Shown: positions 24,125-33,261 of the stretch, piece after piece
Position numbering within the stretch: the stretch's first letter is position 1
Layout: each line of letters begins with the position of its first letter
DNA from: Thermoguttaceae bacterium
GTDB lineage: Bacteria > Planctomycetota > Planctomycetia > Pirellulales > Thermoguttaceae
Length of the DNA: 33,261 nucleotides
Reading direction: 5' to 3'
NCBI GenBank assembly: GCA_017937685.1
Contig: JAGBDD010000170.1
Span: forward strand, 1 to 33,261
Made by a program: the position numbers and the translations under genes
The notes under the pieces: model-generated
Database searches by the model: none
Told to the model about the DNA's origin: nothing
What the model saw: the letters and a program-made list of their open reading frames with translations, nothing else

Positions 24125-25078
24125 ATGGAAGAGATTCGGTTGACGAGCGCGGAGAAAGGGAGTCGCGACGCGCTCCCGGAATTGACGGAAAATATCGTCG
24201 CGTCGTATTCGCGAACTCGGGCGACGTGTCGGCTCGACCGCTGCTCGCTCCCGAATAAGGAGATCGTCGCCGAGATTTTGAGCGATTTGAACGAAGTTCT
24301 CTTTCCCGGTTTCCGTCGGCGCGACCGCTTGACGTCGAGCAACGTCGTTTATTACGTCGGGAACCTCGTCGATAAAATTTACGACGCGTTGCGAGCGCAG
24401 ATTTCGCGAGCGTTTTGCGGCGAAACGGCGAACGGAACCGCGCTCGAGCCCTGTCGACCGGAGAAGCGCGCCGACTTCGACCGGCTCGGCGACGAAAAAG
24501 CGGCGGCGTTTTTGGCGCGGATTCCGGAGATTCGCGAGAAGCTCGAAAAAGACGTCGAAGCGGCGATGAAGGGCGATCCGGCGTGCAAGTCGACGGCGGA
24601 AGTCGTCTTTTGCTATCCCGGTTTCGAGGCGATTACGACGCACCGAATCGCGCGGGCGCTTTGGGAGCTGGGCGTTCCGTTGCTTCCGCGGATTATGTCG
24701 GAGCTGGCGCACTCGCGAACCGGCGTCGATATTCACCCGGGCGCGAAAATCGGCGAGTATTTCTTCATCGACCACGGGACCGGCGTCGTGATCGGCGAGA
24801 CGTGCGAAATCGGCGATTGGGTCAAGATTTATCAAGGCGTTACGCTCGGCGCGCTGAGTTTTCCCCGCGACGAAAACGGCGAGTTGGTGCGCGGAACGAA
24901 GCGGCACCCGACGCTTGAAGACGGCGTCGTCGCCTACGCGAACGCGACGATTTTGGGCGGCGACGTCGTGGTCGGTCGGGACTCCGTGATCGGTTCGAAC
25001 GTTTGGTTGACGAAGTCGGTCGACCCGCGTTCGACGATCGTTATCGAGAAACCGCGCCTCGTCGTTCGGGAAAACTGA
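24125..25078 (+). CDS. cysE: Serine O-acetyltransferase
   Basis: This 317-residue enzyme makes O-acetyl-L-serine from acetyl-CoA and L-serine, the first step of cysteine synthesis, in the cytoplasm. The N-terminal ~150 residues are helical, as in the long SAT form. The left-handed beta-helix then starts: [40 protein letters not shown] and [20 protein letters not shown]. By comparison with E. coli CysE, catalytic Asp and His correspond to D202 (DIHPGA) and H217 (DHGTG). The loop with [20 protein letters not shown] and the hexapeptide coils to the end are intact. The C-terminus lacks an obvious terminal Ile for cysteine-synthase binding. No cysK is in the window. Confidence 0.93.
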   Translation: MEEIRLTSAEKGSRDALPELTENIVASYSRTRATCRLDRCSLPNKEIVAEILSDLNEVLFPGFRRRDRLTSSNVVYYVGNLVDKIYDALRAQISRAFCGETANGTALEPCRPEKRADFDRLGDEKAAAFLARIPEIREKLEKDVEAAMKGDPACKSTAEVVFCYPGFEAITTHRIARALWELGVPLLPRIMSELAHSRTGVDIHPGAKIGEYFFIDHGTGVVIGETCEIGDWVKIYQGVTLGALSFPRDENGELVRGTKRHPTLEDGVVAYANATILGGDVVVGRDSVIGSNVWLTKSVDPRSTIVIEKPRLVVREN

Positions 25079-25104
25079 CGCGACGCAAACCGGCAAGAAA
25101 CGAG

Positions 25105-25146
25105 AAAACGACGGGCCCGCGAGAAGCGGTTAAGCCCGTCGTTTTT
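25105..25146. terminator. Bidirectional terminator between cysE and the lipoprotein gene
   Basis: AAAACGACGGGC (25105-25116) pairs perfectly with GCCCGTCGTTTT (25134-25145), loop 17 nt. T runs on both strands make it work for the two convergent genes, 27 nt after cysE and 37 nt after the lipoprotein stop. Confidence 0.85.
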
Positions 25147-25182
25147 CGTTTTACGTTAGTCGCGAAAGCGGCTAAACGCGGC

Positions 25183-25644
25183 TCACTCTTCCGACGTCAG
25201 GTCGAAGTTGAACGTGTTCGAGCCCTTGACGACCGTCGCGGTCAAACCGGACGTTTCGGCGTTCAGGTAACGAGCCGGAGCGCGTTGCACTTCTTCCATT
25301 TCCGGAACTTCTTTGCCGTCGTCGTCCGTCGTCATGTTACCGGTTTCGACTTCGTCGATGCAGTCGATCGTAACGACGTAGTCGCCCGGGGTCGTGCCGG
25401 CGTCGGCGGCGCCGAGGAGCGTTTGCAGTTTGTATTCGCCGGCTTCGTTCGTGCGACCGACGCTTTGTTGCGCGCCGGACGTCTTGTCGACCGGAGTAAA
25501 GTAAACGGTCGCGTTCGGGAGCGGTTCGCCGTCGAGCGTAACGACGCCGGTAACGCCTTCGGTTTTGATCGCGCCGCCGCCGCAAGCCGGGATCGTCGCC
25601 AAAAGACCGATAAGCGCAAAGAACAACAGGAATTTATTTTTCAT
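25183..25644 (-). CDS. Small lipoprotein with carboxypeptidase-regulatory-like domain
   Basis: This 153-residue exported protein has a signal peptide MKNKFLLFFALIGLLATIPA and lipobox ending at C21, followed by GGG. The rest is a single beta-sandwich of the carboxypeptidase-regulatory-like/transthyretin-like type: VTGVVTLDGEPLPNATVYFT, then NEAGEYKLQTL and GDYVVTID. Such small lipoproteins are very abundant in Planctomycetes and often sit next to DUF1559 genes, as here (154 nt downstream of the first one, same strand). The role is probably structural or cell-surface; no enzyme function is visible. Confidence 0.88.
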   Translation of the reverse strand: MKNKFLLFFALIGLLATIPACGGGAIKTEGVTGVVTLDGEPLPNATVYFTPVDKTSGAQQSVGRTNEAGEYKLQTLLGAADAGTTPGDYVVTIDCIDEVETGNMTTDDDGKEVPEMEEVQRAPARYLNAETSGLTATVVKGSNTFNFDLTSEE

Positions 25645-25743
25645 CGCGGGTTCCTATTACAAACGTTGCGTCGCCGCGTCCCGTCGATTTTACCGAGTCG
25701 ACGCCGAACGCGAAAACGGGAAGTTAAAGTTAAAGGGGGAAGG

Positions 25744-25774
25744 AAAAAAACGACGCGTCCGACGCAAACGGACG
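25744..25774 (-). terminator. Terminator of the DUF1559 gene at 25799
   Basis: On the minus strand CGTCCG, loop TTTGCGT, CGGACG (25774-25756), then CGTCG and seven T (25750-25744). It would separate the DUF1559 gene from the lipoprotein gene, whose own promoter was not clearly found. Confidence 0.6.
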
Positions 25775-25798
25775 AACGCGCCGCGTTAAGTTTTGCGA

Positions 25799-26956
25799 TT
25801 AAAGCGTTTCGGTTTCGCCTTTGTTCGGAGTCGCCATCGCGCCCCAAACGCCGTGCCAAGATTTGCCGGTCCACTTGTTGTCTTGGCCTTCCGCGTTCGC
25901 CGCGCCGCCCATAATTTCGGTGATGTTGCCGCAGTCGACCGTTTCGCTAACGAAGCGGACGGAACCGTCGCACATCACGACGTTGACGCCGCCGCTGTGG
26001 TTCGACGAAGCCGAAATGCAGCCGTAGTCGGACGATTCGCCGCCGCCGGAACCGCAGCAGCTCGGGGAGTTCGGCGGAAGCGCCGCTTGGAATTGCGTGC
26101 AGGCGCTGCGCGCGTCGATCCAACGACGCCCCTTGATCGTGTAAACGGTCGTGCCTTCGGTGATTTGGCCGTTTTCGCCGCGGAACGCCAAGCAGGCCGA
26201 CGACGGTTTCGATTTCGCGCCGGTCAGGTACGCGACCGCCGATTTGATACTGCGGTCGTTATCGACTTCGGTAACGTTGATTTCGCTGAACGCCATCGTG
26301 TTGCTAAGACCGTCGGTGATCGTCGCGAACGTCGTGTTCGGGCAGTAGTAGCCGCTCATAAAAACGCCGCGACGGTTTTGGTTCCCGGACGAGTCGTTCG
26401 ACATAATCGCGTCGCCGTTGTTCGTGGCGTAGCTGCAGCGACCGATGTGGTTGTCTTGGCCCTTCGAGCCGACGGCGCGACCTTCCGACGGGCAGAGGAA
26501 TGCGTCGATGGCGGCGGTCGCCGGGTTTTCGGTCATATCGGTCGGGATATTGCTCCCGTCGGTCGGGCTGAACGAGTACGCGCTGTTGCCGGTCGACTGC
26601 GCTTTTTTGAGCGCGGCGGTCATCGTGTCGAAGAGCGCGGTTTGTTCGATGTACGGGAGGAGCAACGCTTGCGCGGAGTAGCGTTGGAGGCGGCTTAAGG
26701 TCGCTTCGTGATAAAAGCCGTCTTCCCAAAACTTGTCGCGGAATTGGTTCGGGAGGCGGTTGTGCGCGTCGTGGAAGTTTTGGATCGCGAGGCCGAGTTG
26801 CTTCATATTGTTGGTGCATTGCATACGTCGGGCCGCTTCGCGCGCCGCTTGGACGGCGGGGAGGAGCAACCCGATGAGAATGCCGATGATCGCGATGACG
26901 ACCAACAATTCGACGAGGGTGAAGCCGCGGCGCGACTTCGAGGAGGCGAACGTCAT
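25799..26956 (-). CDS. DUF1559 prepilin-type protein, paralog 1
   Basis: This 385-residue protein has a type IV prepilin-like N-terminus, [20 protein letters not shown], with the cleavage site after Gly and one hydrophobic helix, then the [20 protein letters not shown] block typical of DUF1559 (SBP_bac_10). Near the end is the H-X9-DG motif: [17 protein letters not shown]. It is probably processed by a prepilin peptidase and displayed at the cell surface; the biological role of this large planctomycete family is unknown. It is less similar to the next two paralogs than they are to each other. TAAAGGAAA before the ATG is a common ribosome-binding site of all three. Confidence 0.95.
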   Translation of the reverse strand: MTFASSKSRRGFTLVELLVVIAIIGILIGLLLPAVQAAREAARRMQCTNNMKQLGLAIQNFHDAHNRLPNQFRDKFWEDGFYHEATLSRLQRYSAQALLLPYIEQTALFDTMTAALKKAQSTGNSAYSFSPTDGSNIPTDMTENPATAAIDAFLCPSEGRAVGSKGQDNHIGRCSYATNNGDAIMSNDSSGNQNRRGVFMSGYYCPNTTFATITDGLSNTMAFSEINVTEVDNDRSIKSAVAYLTGAKSKPSSACLAFRGENGQITEGTTVYTIKGRRWIDARSACTQFQAALPPNSPSCCGSGGGESSDYGCISASSNHSGGVNVVMCDGSVRFVSETVDCGNITEIMGGAANAEGQDNKWTGKSWHGVWGAMATPNKGETETL

Positions 26957-27165
26957 TGATGTTTCCTTTAAGGCGGTTGAAACGATAAAATGGAAAATAT
27001 CGACGCGTCAAACAAAAGAACGCGCCCAACGACAGGTTGCAAAGGAAACGGTCAACGGGACCCCGTTCCGCGTCGGACGGAAACGCTTTCGAAGAAAAAA
27101 ACGATCGAAGCGGTTAACATACAAGCGCAAAACCGAAGAGACGGCAAAAACGAGTCGTTCACGCA

Positions 27166-27194
27166 ATTATACCGAAGAGCGGCGATTCTGTCAA
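27166..27194 (-). promoter_or_regulatory. Sigma70-type promoter of DUF1559 paralog 1
   Basis: On the minus strand TTGACA (27194-27189), 17 bp, TATAAT (27171-27166): perfect consensus at both boxes. The leader would be about 204 nt. The 401-bp gap 26957-27357 holds this promoter and the terminator of the next paralog. Confidence 0.85.
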
Positions 27195-27270
27195 CGCCGA
27201 GTCGAACGGGCGCGGCGAAAACGTCCCCTAAAAACGCGAAATTAACCGTTTTTTTCGGAACGAAACGCAA

Positions 27271-27317
27271 AACCGCCGCCGACGTTCGAGCGGAAACCCC
27301 GAAACGTCGACGGCGGT
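27271..27317 (-). terminator. Terminator of DUF1559 paralog 2
   Basis: Minus-strand stem: ACCGCCG-T-CGACGTT (27317-27303) with AACGTCGGCGGCGGTT (27286-27271), about 14 pairs with one imperfection, followed by a short T run. It lies 41 nt after the stop. Confidence 0.65.
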
Positions 27318-27357
27318 CGAGAAAACGACTTAAACGTCGCAAGTTAACGAACGGCGA

Positions 27358-28548
27358 TTAGAGCGATTCGGTTTCGCCCTTGCCCGGGGTCGCCATCGCG
27401 CCCCAGACGCCGTGTCCGGATTTGCCGGCCCAGGTGTAGTCGCAACCGTCGGTATTCGCCGCGCCGCCCATAATGTTGGTAATGTCGCCGCAGTCGACCG
27501 TTTCGCTAACGAAGCGGACGGAGCCGTCGCACATGACGACGTTGACGCCGCCGCTGTGGTTGCTCGACGGAGTGGAAATCGTGAAGTCGTCTTTCGACCC
27601 GCCGCCGGAGCCGCAGCAGCTCGGCGCGTTCGGCGGAAGCGCCGCGGTGAAGTTCGAGCAGGCGCTGCGAGCGTCGCAGAAACGACGGCCCTTGATCGGG
27701 TAAGTCGTGTCGACGTTCGTCATGCCGCCTTCGCCGCGCGTCGCCAAGCAGGCCGCCGGAGCTTTCGACTTCAAGCTGGTGAGGTAAGCGACGATATTCT
27801 TCGACATCACGCCGCCGTTTTGGTCGGAGACGGTCGTTTCGCTGAACGCCATCGTGTTGCTCGTGCCGTCGGTGATCGACGCGAGAACGGTTTGGCCGCC
27901 TTTATCCGGGGCGCCGTTGACGAAGACGCCGCGACGGTATTGGTTGCCGCGCCCGGACGTGTTTTGGTACGCCGCGTCGCCGACGTTGCAGAGGTAGCTC
28001 GTGCGGCCCATATGGCCTTCTTCGCCTTTCGAACCGGCGGCCAACCCGTCGGACGGGCAGAGGAGCGGGTCGATCTTCGCGGTCAGCGGGTTGCGCGTCG
28101 CGCCGGTCGGAACCGTTCCGCCGTCGGTCGGGCTCGGCATATAGTTCGCGTCGCCGGTCGACTTCGCTTTTTCGCAGAGACCGGTGATTTCGGAGTAAAG
28201 CGCGGTTTGTTCGACGTAGGGAAGCAAGAGCATTTGCGTCGTGTAACGTTGCGGACGGCTGCAGATCGACGCGGTGTTGGTGTAAATGTCGGCGGTTCCG
28301 TTCGGGACGAAGCTCATCCAGATTTTGTCGTTGTATTGGTTCGGAATCCGGTTGTGCGCGTCGGCGAAGTTGTGGAGCGCGAGCCCCAGTTGCTTCATAT
28401 TGTTGGTGCATTGCATACGACGGGCCGCTTCGCGCGCCGCTTGGACGGCGGGGAGAAGCAAACCGATGAGAATACCGATGATCGCGATAACGACCAGCAG
28501 TTCGACGAGGGTGAAACCGCGGCGCGACTTCAAAAACGGGGTGGTCAT
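27358..28548 (-). CDS. DUF1559 prepilin-type protein, paralog 2
   Basis: This 396-residue protein has the same plan as paralog 1: [20 protein letters not shown] at the N-terminus, [20 protein letters not shown], and [20 protein letters not shown] at the end. Many blocks are identical to paralog 3 (for example [20 protein letters not shown]), so these two come from a recent duplication. Eight or more Cys residues, including CSRPQRY and SCCGSGGG, suggest disulfides outside the cytoplasm. It has its own promoter and terminator, so it is not co-transcribed with its neighbours. Confidence 0.95.
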   Translation of the reverse strand: MTTPFLKSRRGFTLVELLVVIAIIGILIGLLLPAVQAAREAARRMQCTNNMKQLGLALHNFADAHNRIPNQYNDKIWMSFVPNGTADIYTNTASICSRPQRYTTQMLLLPYVEQTALYSEITGLCEKAKSTGDANYMPSPTDGGTVPTGATRNPLTAKIDPLLCPSDGLAAGSKGEEGHMGRTSYLCNVGDAAYQNTSGRGNQYRRGVFVNGAPDKGGQTVLASITDGTSNTMAFSETTVSDQNGGVMSKNIVAYLTSLKSKAPAACLATRGEGGMTNVDTTYPIKGRRFCDARSACSNFTAALPPNAPSCCGSGGGSKDDFTISTPSSNHSGGVNVVMCDGSVRFVSETVDCGDITNIMGGAANTDGCDYTWAGKSGHGVWGAMATPGKGETESL

Positions 28549-28785
28549 GTCGTGTTCCTTTATGACGCAATGTAGTGATTAAAAGTAGTTCGCCGCTTAG
28601 TCGACGTCGGCAAAACCGATAATGTCGACAAAACGTAACGAACTTCGTTCGCAAAACAAATAAAACGACAAAGCGAACGATCGAAAAACGAGCAACGGGA
28701 ACACGTTTCAAGACGTTGGCGACGCGCCGCGATAAACGACAAGCTCGGCGCGAAAATTAGGATAAGATAAAGTCGTTTGTCGACA

Positions 28786-28813
28786 ATTATACGGGAAAAT
28801 GAAATATTGTCAA
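28786..28813 (-). promoter_or_regulatory. Sigma70-type promoter of DUF1559 paralog 2
   Basis: On the minus strand TTGACA (28813-28808), 16 bp, TATAAT (28791-28786): perfect boxes. The leader would be ~230 nt. The 441-bp gap 28549-28989 holds this and the hairpin at 28890. Confidence 0.85.
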
Positions 28814-28889
28814 GAGGCGCGACCGCTTTGTTTCGGAATTTAGACGCTTCGAAAGGAGAATATTATTAAAGTTAGCGTCGTCGAACTGT

Positions 28890-28917
28890 GTCGGAACCGT
28901 CGCGAAACGGCTCCGAC
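28890..28917 (-). terminator. Hairpin after DUF1559 paralog 3
   Basis: GTCGGAACCGT (28890-28900) pairs with ACGGCTCCGAC (28907-28917), one mismatch in 11 bp, loop 6 nt. There is no T tract on the minus strand, so it may be a factor-dependent or weak terminator; it lies ~73 nt after the stop. Confidence 0.45.
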
Positions 28918-28989
28918 GCGAGGAGCGGCGCGGCTCGAACCCGGAGAAGCGTCCGAGTTCGAGTTCGCTAACTAACAAGAAGGGGGGGA

Positions 28990-30162
28990 TTAGAGCGATT
29001 CGGTTTCGCCCTTGCCCGGGGTCGCCATCGCGCCCCAGACGCCGCGGCCGGATTTGCCGGTCCAAATGTAGTCGCTCGTTTGACCGCCCATAATGTTGTT
29101 GATATCGCCGCAGTCGATCGTTTCGCTAACGAAGCGGACGGAACCGTCGCACATAACGACGTTGACGCCGCCGCTGTGGTTGCTCGACGGAGTGGAAATC
29201 GTGAAGTCGTCTTTCGACCCTCCGCCGGAGCCGCAGCAGCTCGGCGCGTTCGGCGGAAGACACGCGGTGAAGTTCGAGCAGGCGCTGCGCGCGTCGCACC
29301 AACGACGGCCCTTGATCGGGTACGTCTTGTCGACGTTCGTCATCCCGCCTTCGCCGCGCGTCGCCAAGCAGGCCGCCGGGGCTTTGGTTTTCAAGCTCGT
29401 AACGTAAGCGACGATGTTGCTCGACTTAACGCCGCCCGCTTGGTCGGAGACGGTCGTTTCGGAGAACGCCATCGTGTTGCTGGTGCCGTCGGTGATCGTC
29501 GCGAGGGTCGTTTTGCCGGCTTTCGCGAAGTTGACGAAGACGCCGCGACGGTGCGTGTTGCCGCGCCCGGAGGTGTTTTGGTACGCCGCGTCGCCGACGT
29601 TGCAGAGATAGCTGGTGCGCCCCATATGACCGGTTTCGCCCTTGGAACCGGCGGCCAAGCCGTCGGACGGGCAGAGGAGCGGGTCGATTTTCGCGGTCAG
29701 CGGGTTGCGCGACATACCGGTCGGGATCGTGGAACCGTCGGTCGGGCTCGGCATATAACTCGCGTCGCCGGTCGACTTCGCTTTTTCGCAGAGGCCGGTG
29801 ATTTCGGAGTAAAGCGCGTTTTGCTCGACGTAGGGGAGGAGCAACGCTTGCGCCGTGTAGCGTTGCGGACGGCTGCAGATCGAGGCGGTGTTGTTGTAAG
29901 GATCGGAAGTTCCGGCCGGAACGAAGCTCATCCAGATTTCGTCGCAGTATTGGTTCGGAATGCGACCGTGCGCGTCGGCGAAGTTGTGGAGGGCCAAGCC
30001 GAGTTGCTTCATGTTGTTGGTGCATTGCATACGGCGGGCCGCTTCGCGCGCCGCTTGGACGGCGGGGAGGAGCAAACCGATCAAAATGCCGATGATCGCG
30101 ATTACGACCAACAGCTCGACAAGGGTGAAGCCGCGTCGCGACTTCGAAACGGTAATCGTCAT
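28990..30162 (-). CDS. DUF1559 prepilin-type protein, paralog 3
   Basis: This 390-residue protein is a close sister of paralog 2 with the same N-terminal [20 protein letters not shown], the block [40 protein letters not shown] and the terminal [20 protein letters not shown]. Differences between the two are concentrated in the variable segment after the [15 protein letters not shown] block. It is probably surface-exposed after prepilin processing. Function unknown. It has its own promoter. Confidence 0.95.
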   Translation of the reverse strand: MTITVSKSRRGFTLVELLVVIAIIGILIGLLLPAVQAAREAARRMQCTNNMKQLGLALHNFADAHGRIPNQYCDEIWMSFVPAGTSDPYNNTASICSRPQRYTAQALLLPYVEQNALYSEITGLCEKAKSTGDASYMPSPTDGSTIPTGMSRNPLTAKIDPLLCPSDGLAAGSKGETGHMGRTSYLCNVGDAAYQNTSGRGNTHRRGVFVNFAKAGKTTLATITDGTSNTMAFSETTVSDQAGGVKSSNIVAYVTSLKTKAPAACLATRGEGGMTNVDKTYPIKGRRWCDARSACSNFTACLPPNAPSCCGSGGGSKDDFTISTPSSNHSGGVNVVMCDGSVRFVSETIDCGDINNIMGGQTSDYIWTGKSGRGVWGAMATPGKGETESL

Positions 30163-30304
30163 GTCGTTTTTCCTTTAGGACTTAACGGGGAGGATAAAGG
30201 GTAACGACGCCGCGTCAACGTTAACGGGGGCGTCGACTTTAGGCGATTAACGTGAAAAGATTCGGTGAAAAGGCGCGGCGAAGCAAACGCCGCCGCTTCC
30301 CCTC

Positions 30305-30333
30305 ATTCTAACGCAAGCGCGCGTTTTCGTCAA
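30305..30333 (-). promoter_or_regulatory. Sigma70-type promoter of DUF1559 paralog 3
   Basis: On the minus strand TTGACG (30333-30328), 17 bp, TAGAAT (30310-30305). Five of six matches in each box; leader ~136 nt. Nothing else was seen in the 355-bp gap 30163-30517. Confidence 0.7.
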
Positions 30334-30517
30334 GGAAAAAGCGGAAAAAACGTCGCCGTTCGCGGAATTTTTTGCGCGTCGAGACGGCGAAACCGGAGAA
30401 TCGGAAGAAAGGGAACCGGCGAATCGGCGAAAAAAACGCGTTTCGACGGCGAAACGAGGAAACGCGGGGAAACTCGGGAACGGGAAAACGTCGGAACCGA
30501 CGAACGCGGCGTTTCGA

Positions 30518-31399
30518 TCAAACGAGAACGAGGCGACCGTCGAGCATATCCGGAATCTTTTTGCGAACCTCCGCTTCGATCTCGCGCTGCGGATACCGAA
30601 CGCTAAAGTGCGACGCGATAATCTTTTGGTTCTTGAACTTTTCGCGGCGGTCGACGTAATCCTCGACGCGCATATGCCCGCCCTTTTTGAGCCCGTCGTT
30701 GCGGCGCGACGAAAGGCGCGTCATCTCGGCGATTAAAACGTCGGCTTCGTACATCGCCGGGTTCTCGTCGAGCCCGCGAGCGGAGCTGTCCCCCAAAAAC
30801 GCGACGCGCGGGAAACGCAGCTCGTAAGAAATTTCGACGCCGGAGAGGTTGAGGTCGCGGATTTCGTCGCCGCTCAACTCCAAAAACTCCGGCTTCAGCT
30901 TTTTGCGACGCTCCCAAACGACGTACCCGACCGACGGCGTCGAGTGGTAAGTCTTGTGAACGCTGACGATAAGTTCGCGCGACAAATCGATTTCGTCGCC
31001 CGGTTTGACGCCGATCAACTCGCAGGGGAGCGCGCCTTGGTCTAAGCGGCAAAAGACGCCGAGAAGCTGGCGAACCTCCGCGACCTTTTCCGCCGGGAGG
31101 TAAATCGTCGGCGGCTCCATCTTCATCATTCGGCGGCGAGCGACGTAAGCCGGAAGCGCCAAAATATGATCCATATGGGTGTGCGACACAAAGTAGCGCG
31201 GCGTTCCCATAAACTCCCAAGGCTGCCAACCGAGGTCGAACCCGAGTTTGAACTCCGGAACGCGCCAAAACGTCTTCACCGGAGCGCGGGAAAACCCTTC
31301 GACGGTGAAGAGTTCGCACTTGATTTGACGGTAGGAAGCGCGTTCCGCGTAATTGTCGAGCGCCGGGTTAAATTTCGGTTTCTTGGGCGATTCGGGCAT
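30518..31399 (-). CDS. RNase Z-like metallo-beta-lactamase-fold hydrolase
   Basis: Start taken at ATG 31399 (293 residues); the frame is open to 31489, but a TAAAAT -10-like box just upstream (about 31499-31504) would leave the extra part untranscribed. Metal-binding motif SHTHMDH (H73, H75, D77, H78), a further YHSTPSVGYVVWERR block reminiscent of RNase Z, FLGDSSARGL (bridging Asp) and ASHFSVRYP (last His) are all present. It is therefore a di-zinc MBL hydrolase, probably active. RNase Z matures tRNA 3' ends, but this divergent form could act on another phosphoester. Confidence 0.85.
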   Translation of the reverse strand: MPESPKKPKFNPALDNYAERASYRQIKCELFTVEGFSRAPVKTFWRVPEFKLGFDLGWQPWEFMGTPRYFVSHTHMDHILALPAYVARRRMMKMEPPTIYLPAEKVAEVRQLLGVFCRLDQGALPCELIGVKPGDEIDLSRELIVSVHKTYHSTPSVGYVVWERRKKLKPEFLELSGDEIRDLNLSGVEISYELRFPRVAFLGDSSARGLDENPAMYEADVLIAEMTRLSSRRNDGLKKGGHMRVEDYVDRREKFKNQKIIASHFSVRYPQREIEAEVRKKIPDMLDGRLVLV

Positions 31400-31657
31400 T
31401 TTGGGGGCTTCTTTCGGTCGACGCGTCGCCGGGGGGCGCGTTCGTTCGTTTCGCGTCGGGTCGGGCGACTCCGAAAGAACGCGGAACAAACCGACCTCTA
31501 TTTTACCCGATTTTTCCGATTCCGGAAGGGGGGCGTTCGCAACCGTTTCGCGACCTCCTCGGCTCGACGCGGTCTTCGACGCCGAGCGAGTCGCGCCGCG
31601 CCGGAAACGTCGGCGGAACCCGGCGCGGCGGCGAACGTCGCGTTTTAAGGGGGAAGA

Positions 31658-32779
31658 TTAAGCGTCGGCTTCCGCTTCCGCCGCTTCTTCGAGCTTGCGT
31701 TCGTACTCGGCGCGGTCGACGTCCGGGAGGGCGCGCCGCGTTCGGGCGCCGGACGGGTTCGCGGCGATATCCGTATAGATATTAATGTCGTCGACGATTT
31801 GGAAGTCGTACATTCCGACGCAAAGGAAGTCGGCGCCGCCGTCGAGCGCGAAGCGGAACCCCTGTTGCGGCGAAACGGCGCCGGCGGCGAGCGTCTTGAA
31901 CGCGACCCAAGGTTCCGGGCGCGCTTCCATAAACGCTTTAGTGTCGTCCGGGCGGCGGCAGTAGACGTTGTCGTGTTCATGCGGGTGTTGCGCCGACCAA
32001 TACGTCAGCGGGTGGTACGTCTTCATCCAAAAGTCCGGGACGATTCCGAAGTCGAGCGCCGCTTGGAGCGTTTCGACGCGGTGCGCGCCGAGGCCCGCCG
32101 GGAGACCCGCGTCGCGAATCGTTTCGACGATCTCGGCCAAACGGTCGAGTTTTCCTTCGCGGACGAGACGGTCGCAAGTTTCGCCTTGCGGGTAAACCGC
32201 CGCCGAGCCGCAGTCGATAGTGCGCTTGACGACGTCCGGGTCGTCGGTGCATTGCGAAATCAGCTTCATTTTGCCGTCGGTCCACTTCCAATAGTTGGAC
32301 ATCATTTGGCCTTGGTTCCAGTCGCCGAGGAAGGCGTTGATCCCGCATTCTTCCGCGAGCATAAACGTTTCGACGCACTTTTGCTCGGTGTGATACGCTT
32401 TAATCAAATCGGAGACGTAAATCAAATCGCGAGCGTGCGCGTATCCGCCGATTAAGTTGCCGCCCAAAATGACGCGGCTGACGACGAGGTCTTTGCCGAG
32501 CCGCGCGAGCGGAACTTTCGCGTTCAACTTGGCGCGCGGTTTGACGTTGAACGACGTGCGCGTCGCGCCGGAGCGACCGTCGACTTGCGCCGCTTGACCG
32601 TTTTGCGGATTTTGCGCGGCGTTTTGCGCTTCTTGCGCGACAAGGTTGCGTTCTTCGTAACTGCGCAGTCCGGCGACGCTCGCGGTCGAGGCGAGCGCGG
32701 CGGCGACGGTCGTTTTCAACGCGTCGCGGCGGGTAACGTGTTGCGGGGAACGCGAGTTTTCGGACGATTTCGGTTTCAT
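31658..32779 (-). CDS. Tat-exported TIM-barrel-like (aldo-keto-reductase-like) protein
   Basis: This 373-residue protein has a twin-arginine signal: TRRDALKTTVAAALASTASV (R17, R18), then a low-complexity Gln/Ala/Asn linker and a folded domain from about residue 90. The start LGKDLVVSRVILGGNLIGGY and the internal FMLAEECGINAFLGD, GLPAGLGAHRVETLQAALDF and WVAFKTLAAGAVSPQQGFRF resemble aldo-keto-reductase-like barrels found in Planctomycetes and Verrucomicrobia. No clear Asp-Tyr-Lys-His tetrad is seen, so the enzyme activity is uncertain. It ends in an acidic Glu/Ala tail. GAAGGAG lies before the ATG. Confidence 0.8.
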   Translation of the reverse strand: MKPKSSENSRSPQHVTRRDALKTTVAAALASTASVAGLRSYEERNLVAQEAQNAAQNPQNGQAAQVDGRSGATRTSFNVKPRAKLNAKVPLARLGKDLVVSRVILGGNLIGGYAHARDLIYVSDLIKAYHTEQKCVETFMLAEECGINAFLGDWNQGQMMSNYWKWTDGKMKLISQCTDDPDVVKRTIDCGSAAVYPQGETCDRLVREGKLDRLAEIVETIRDAGLPAGLGAHRVETLQAALDFGIVPDFWMKTYHPLTYWSAQHPHEHDNVYCRRPDDTKAFMEARPEPWVAFKTLAAGAVSPQQGFRFALDGGADFLCVGMYDFQIVDDINIYTDIAANPSGARTRRALPDVDRAEYERKLEEAAEAEADA

Positions 32780-33261
32780 CGGAGGCTCCTTCGGCGAAGT
32801 AAAACGTTGAAAAGAAAGGGAAACGGGAGGACGCGGCGTCGGCGGCGAACGTAAGCGGCGACGCGTCGAAAACGATTATACCCGATTTGGCGTCGAATTG
32901 CGAGCGTTTGGGAGCGCGACGCCGAGAATTTTTCGAATTTTTTTGCGGTCGCTTTTTGCGCGCTCGCGAAACGTCTTGTTTGATTTTTTGAAAATTGTTG
33001 CGATTGCAGGCCGGCGAACGACGGCGCGCGTTTGAGGCTAAGACGTTTTTGAAAACATTGAATTTTGCCGCGGTTATTTGTCGGTTGGAAAGGAATTTAA
33101 GGGGAAATAGGAGGAATAGGGAGAACGAGGGGTTGGGAGAGGCGGTGATTTTGGGATTTTGGATTGGGGTTGTTGTAAATGGGCGACAAATCAGTCGGTC
33201 TGTTTCAAAGGTTTTTGTACCTGTGTGGAACATACTTCATTTCCTCCATATTATCCTCAAC
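32780..33261. other. Upstream region of the Tat-protein gene and window edge
   Basis: A minus-strand TATAAT (32880-32875) about 95 nt before the ATG is a likely -10 box, with only a weak -35 upstream. The final 200 bases are purine-rich (GGGGAAATAGGAGGAATAGG around 33100) and differ in composition from the rest of the window. No gene was supported there. Confidence 0.5.

Noticed and set aside
29080-30204. 374-codon plus-strand ORF (and a similar one at 27412-28575)
   Set aside because: Exact antisense shadows of DUF1559 genes, which carry clear family motifs and promoters on the minus strand.

Overview
The window looks like a planctomycete chromosome. The right third carries three paralogous DUF1559 proteins, each with a prepilin-type N-terminus and a terminal H-X9-DG motif, a Tat-exported protein and a CG-type lipoprotein with a regulatory-like domain. 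That combination is characteristic of Pirellulales-type Planctomycetes. No rRNA, tRNA or CRISPR array was found.

Left two thirds (about 1-22,340) are an accessory defence island. It opens with a perfect 84-bp inverted repeat (1-221) and two small plus-strand ORFs (291-1251). A long minus-strand array follows, from 16,543 down to 1,778. In transcription order it holds a SNF2-family helicase, an AAA_13/RloC-like zinc-hook ATPase, a type III modification methyltransferase (Mod), a type III restriction subunit (Res), a two-repeat HEPN-like protein of unknown function, and a Gabija pair (GajA OLD/TOPRIM nuclease, GajB UvrD helicase). The first four genes are packed within 0-23 nt of each other behind one good sigma70-type promoter (16,658-16,685), so they probably act as one system: methylation-dependent restriction plus a helicase and a possible anticodon-nuclease-type guard. 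gajA is interrupted by an in-frame amber codon just after its Walker A motif.

Right of this array, a 1.6-kb stretch without recognisable genes (with a direct repeat and a promoter/hairpin pair) leads to a coupled plus-strand cassette of three small proteins (18,205-19,318). Then come two decayed genes: rhuM (two frameshifts plus tandem TGA codons) and a tyrosine recombinase (in-frame TAA plus a frameshift that separates the catalytic Tyr from the rest). These look like the worn edge of an integrated element. A duplicated terminator-like hairpin lies between the recombinase and the first host gene.

The right third (22,515-33,261) is host-like: a proline-rich multi-pass membrane protein, a serine O-acetyltransferase (cysE), a small lipoprotein, three DUF1559 genes each with its own sigma70-like promoter, an RNase Z-like metallo-hydrolase and a Tat-exported TIM-barrel-like protein. 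All assignments come from reading the sequence by eye; no database search was run.
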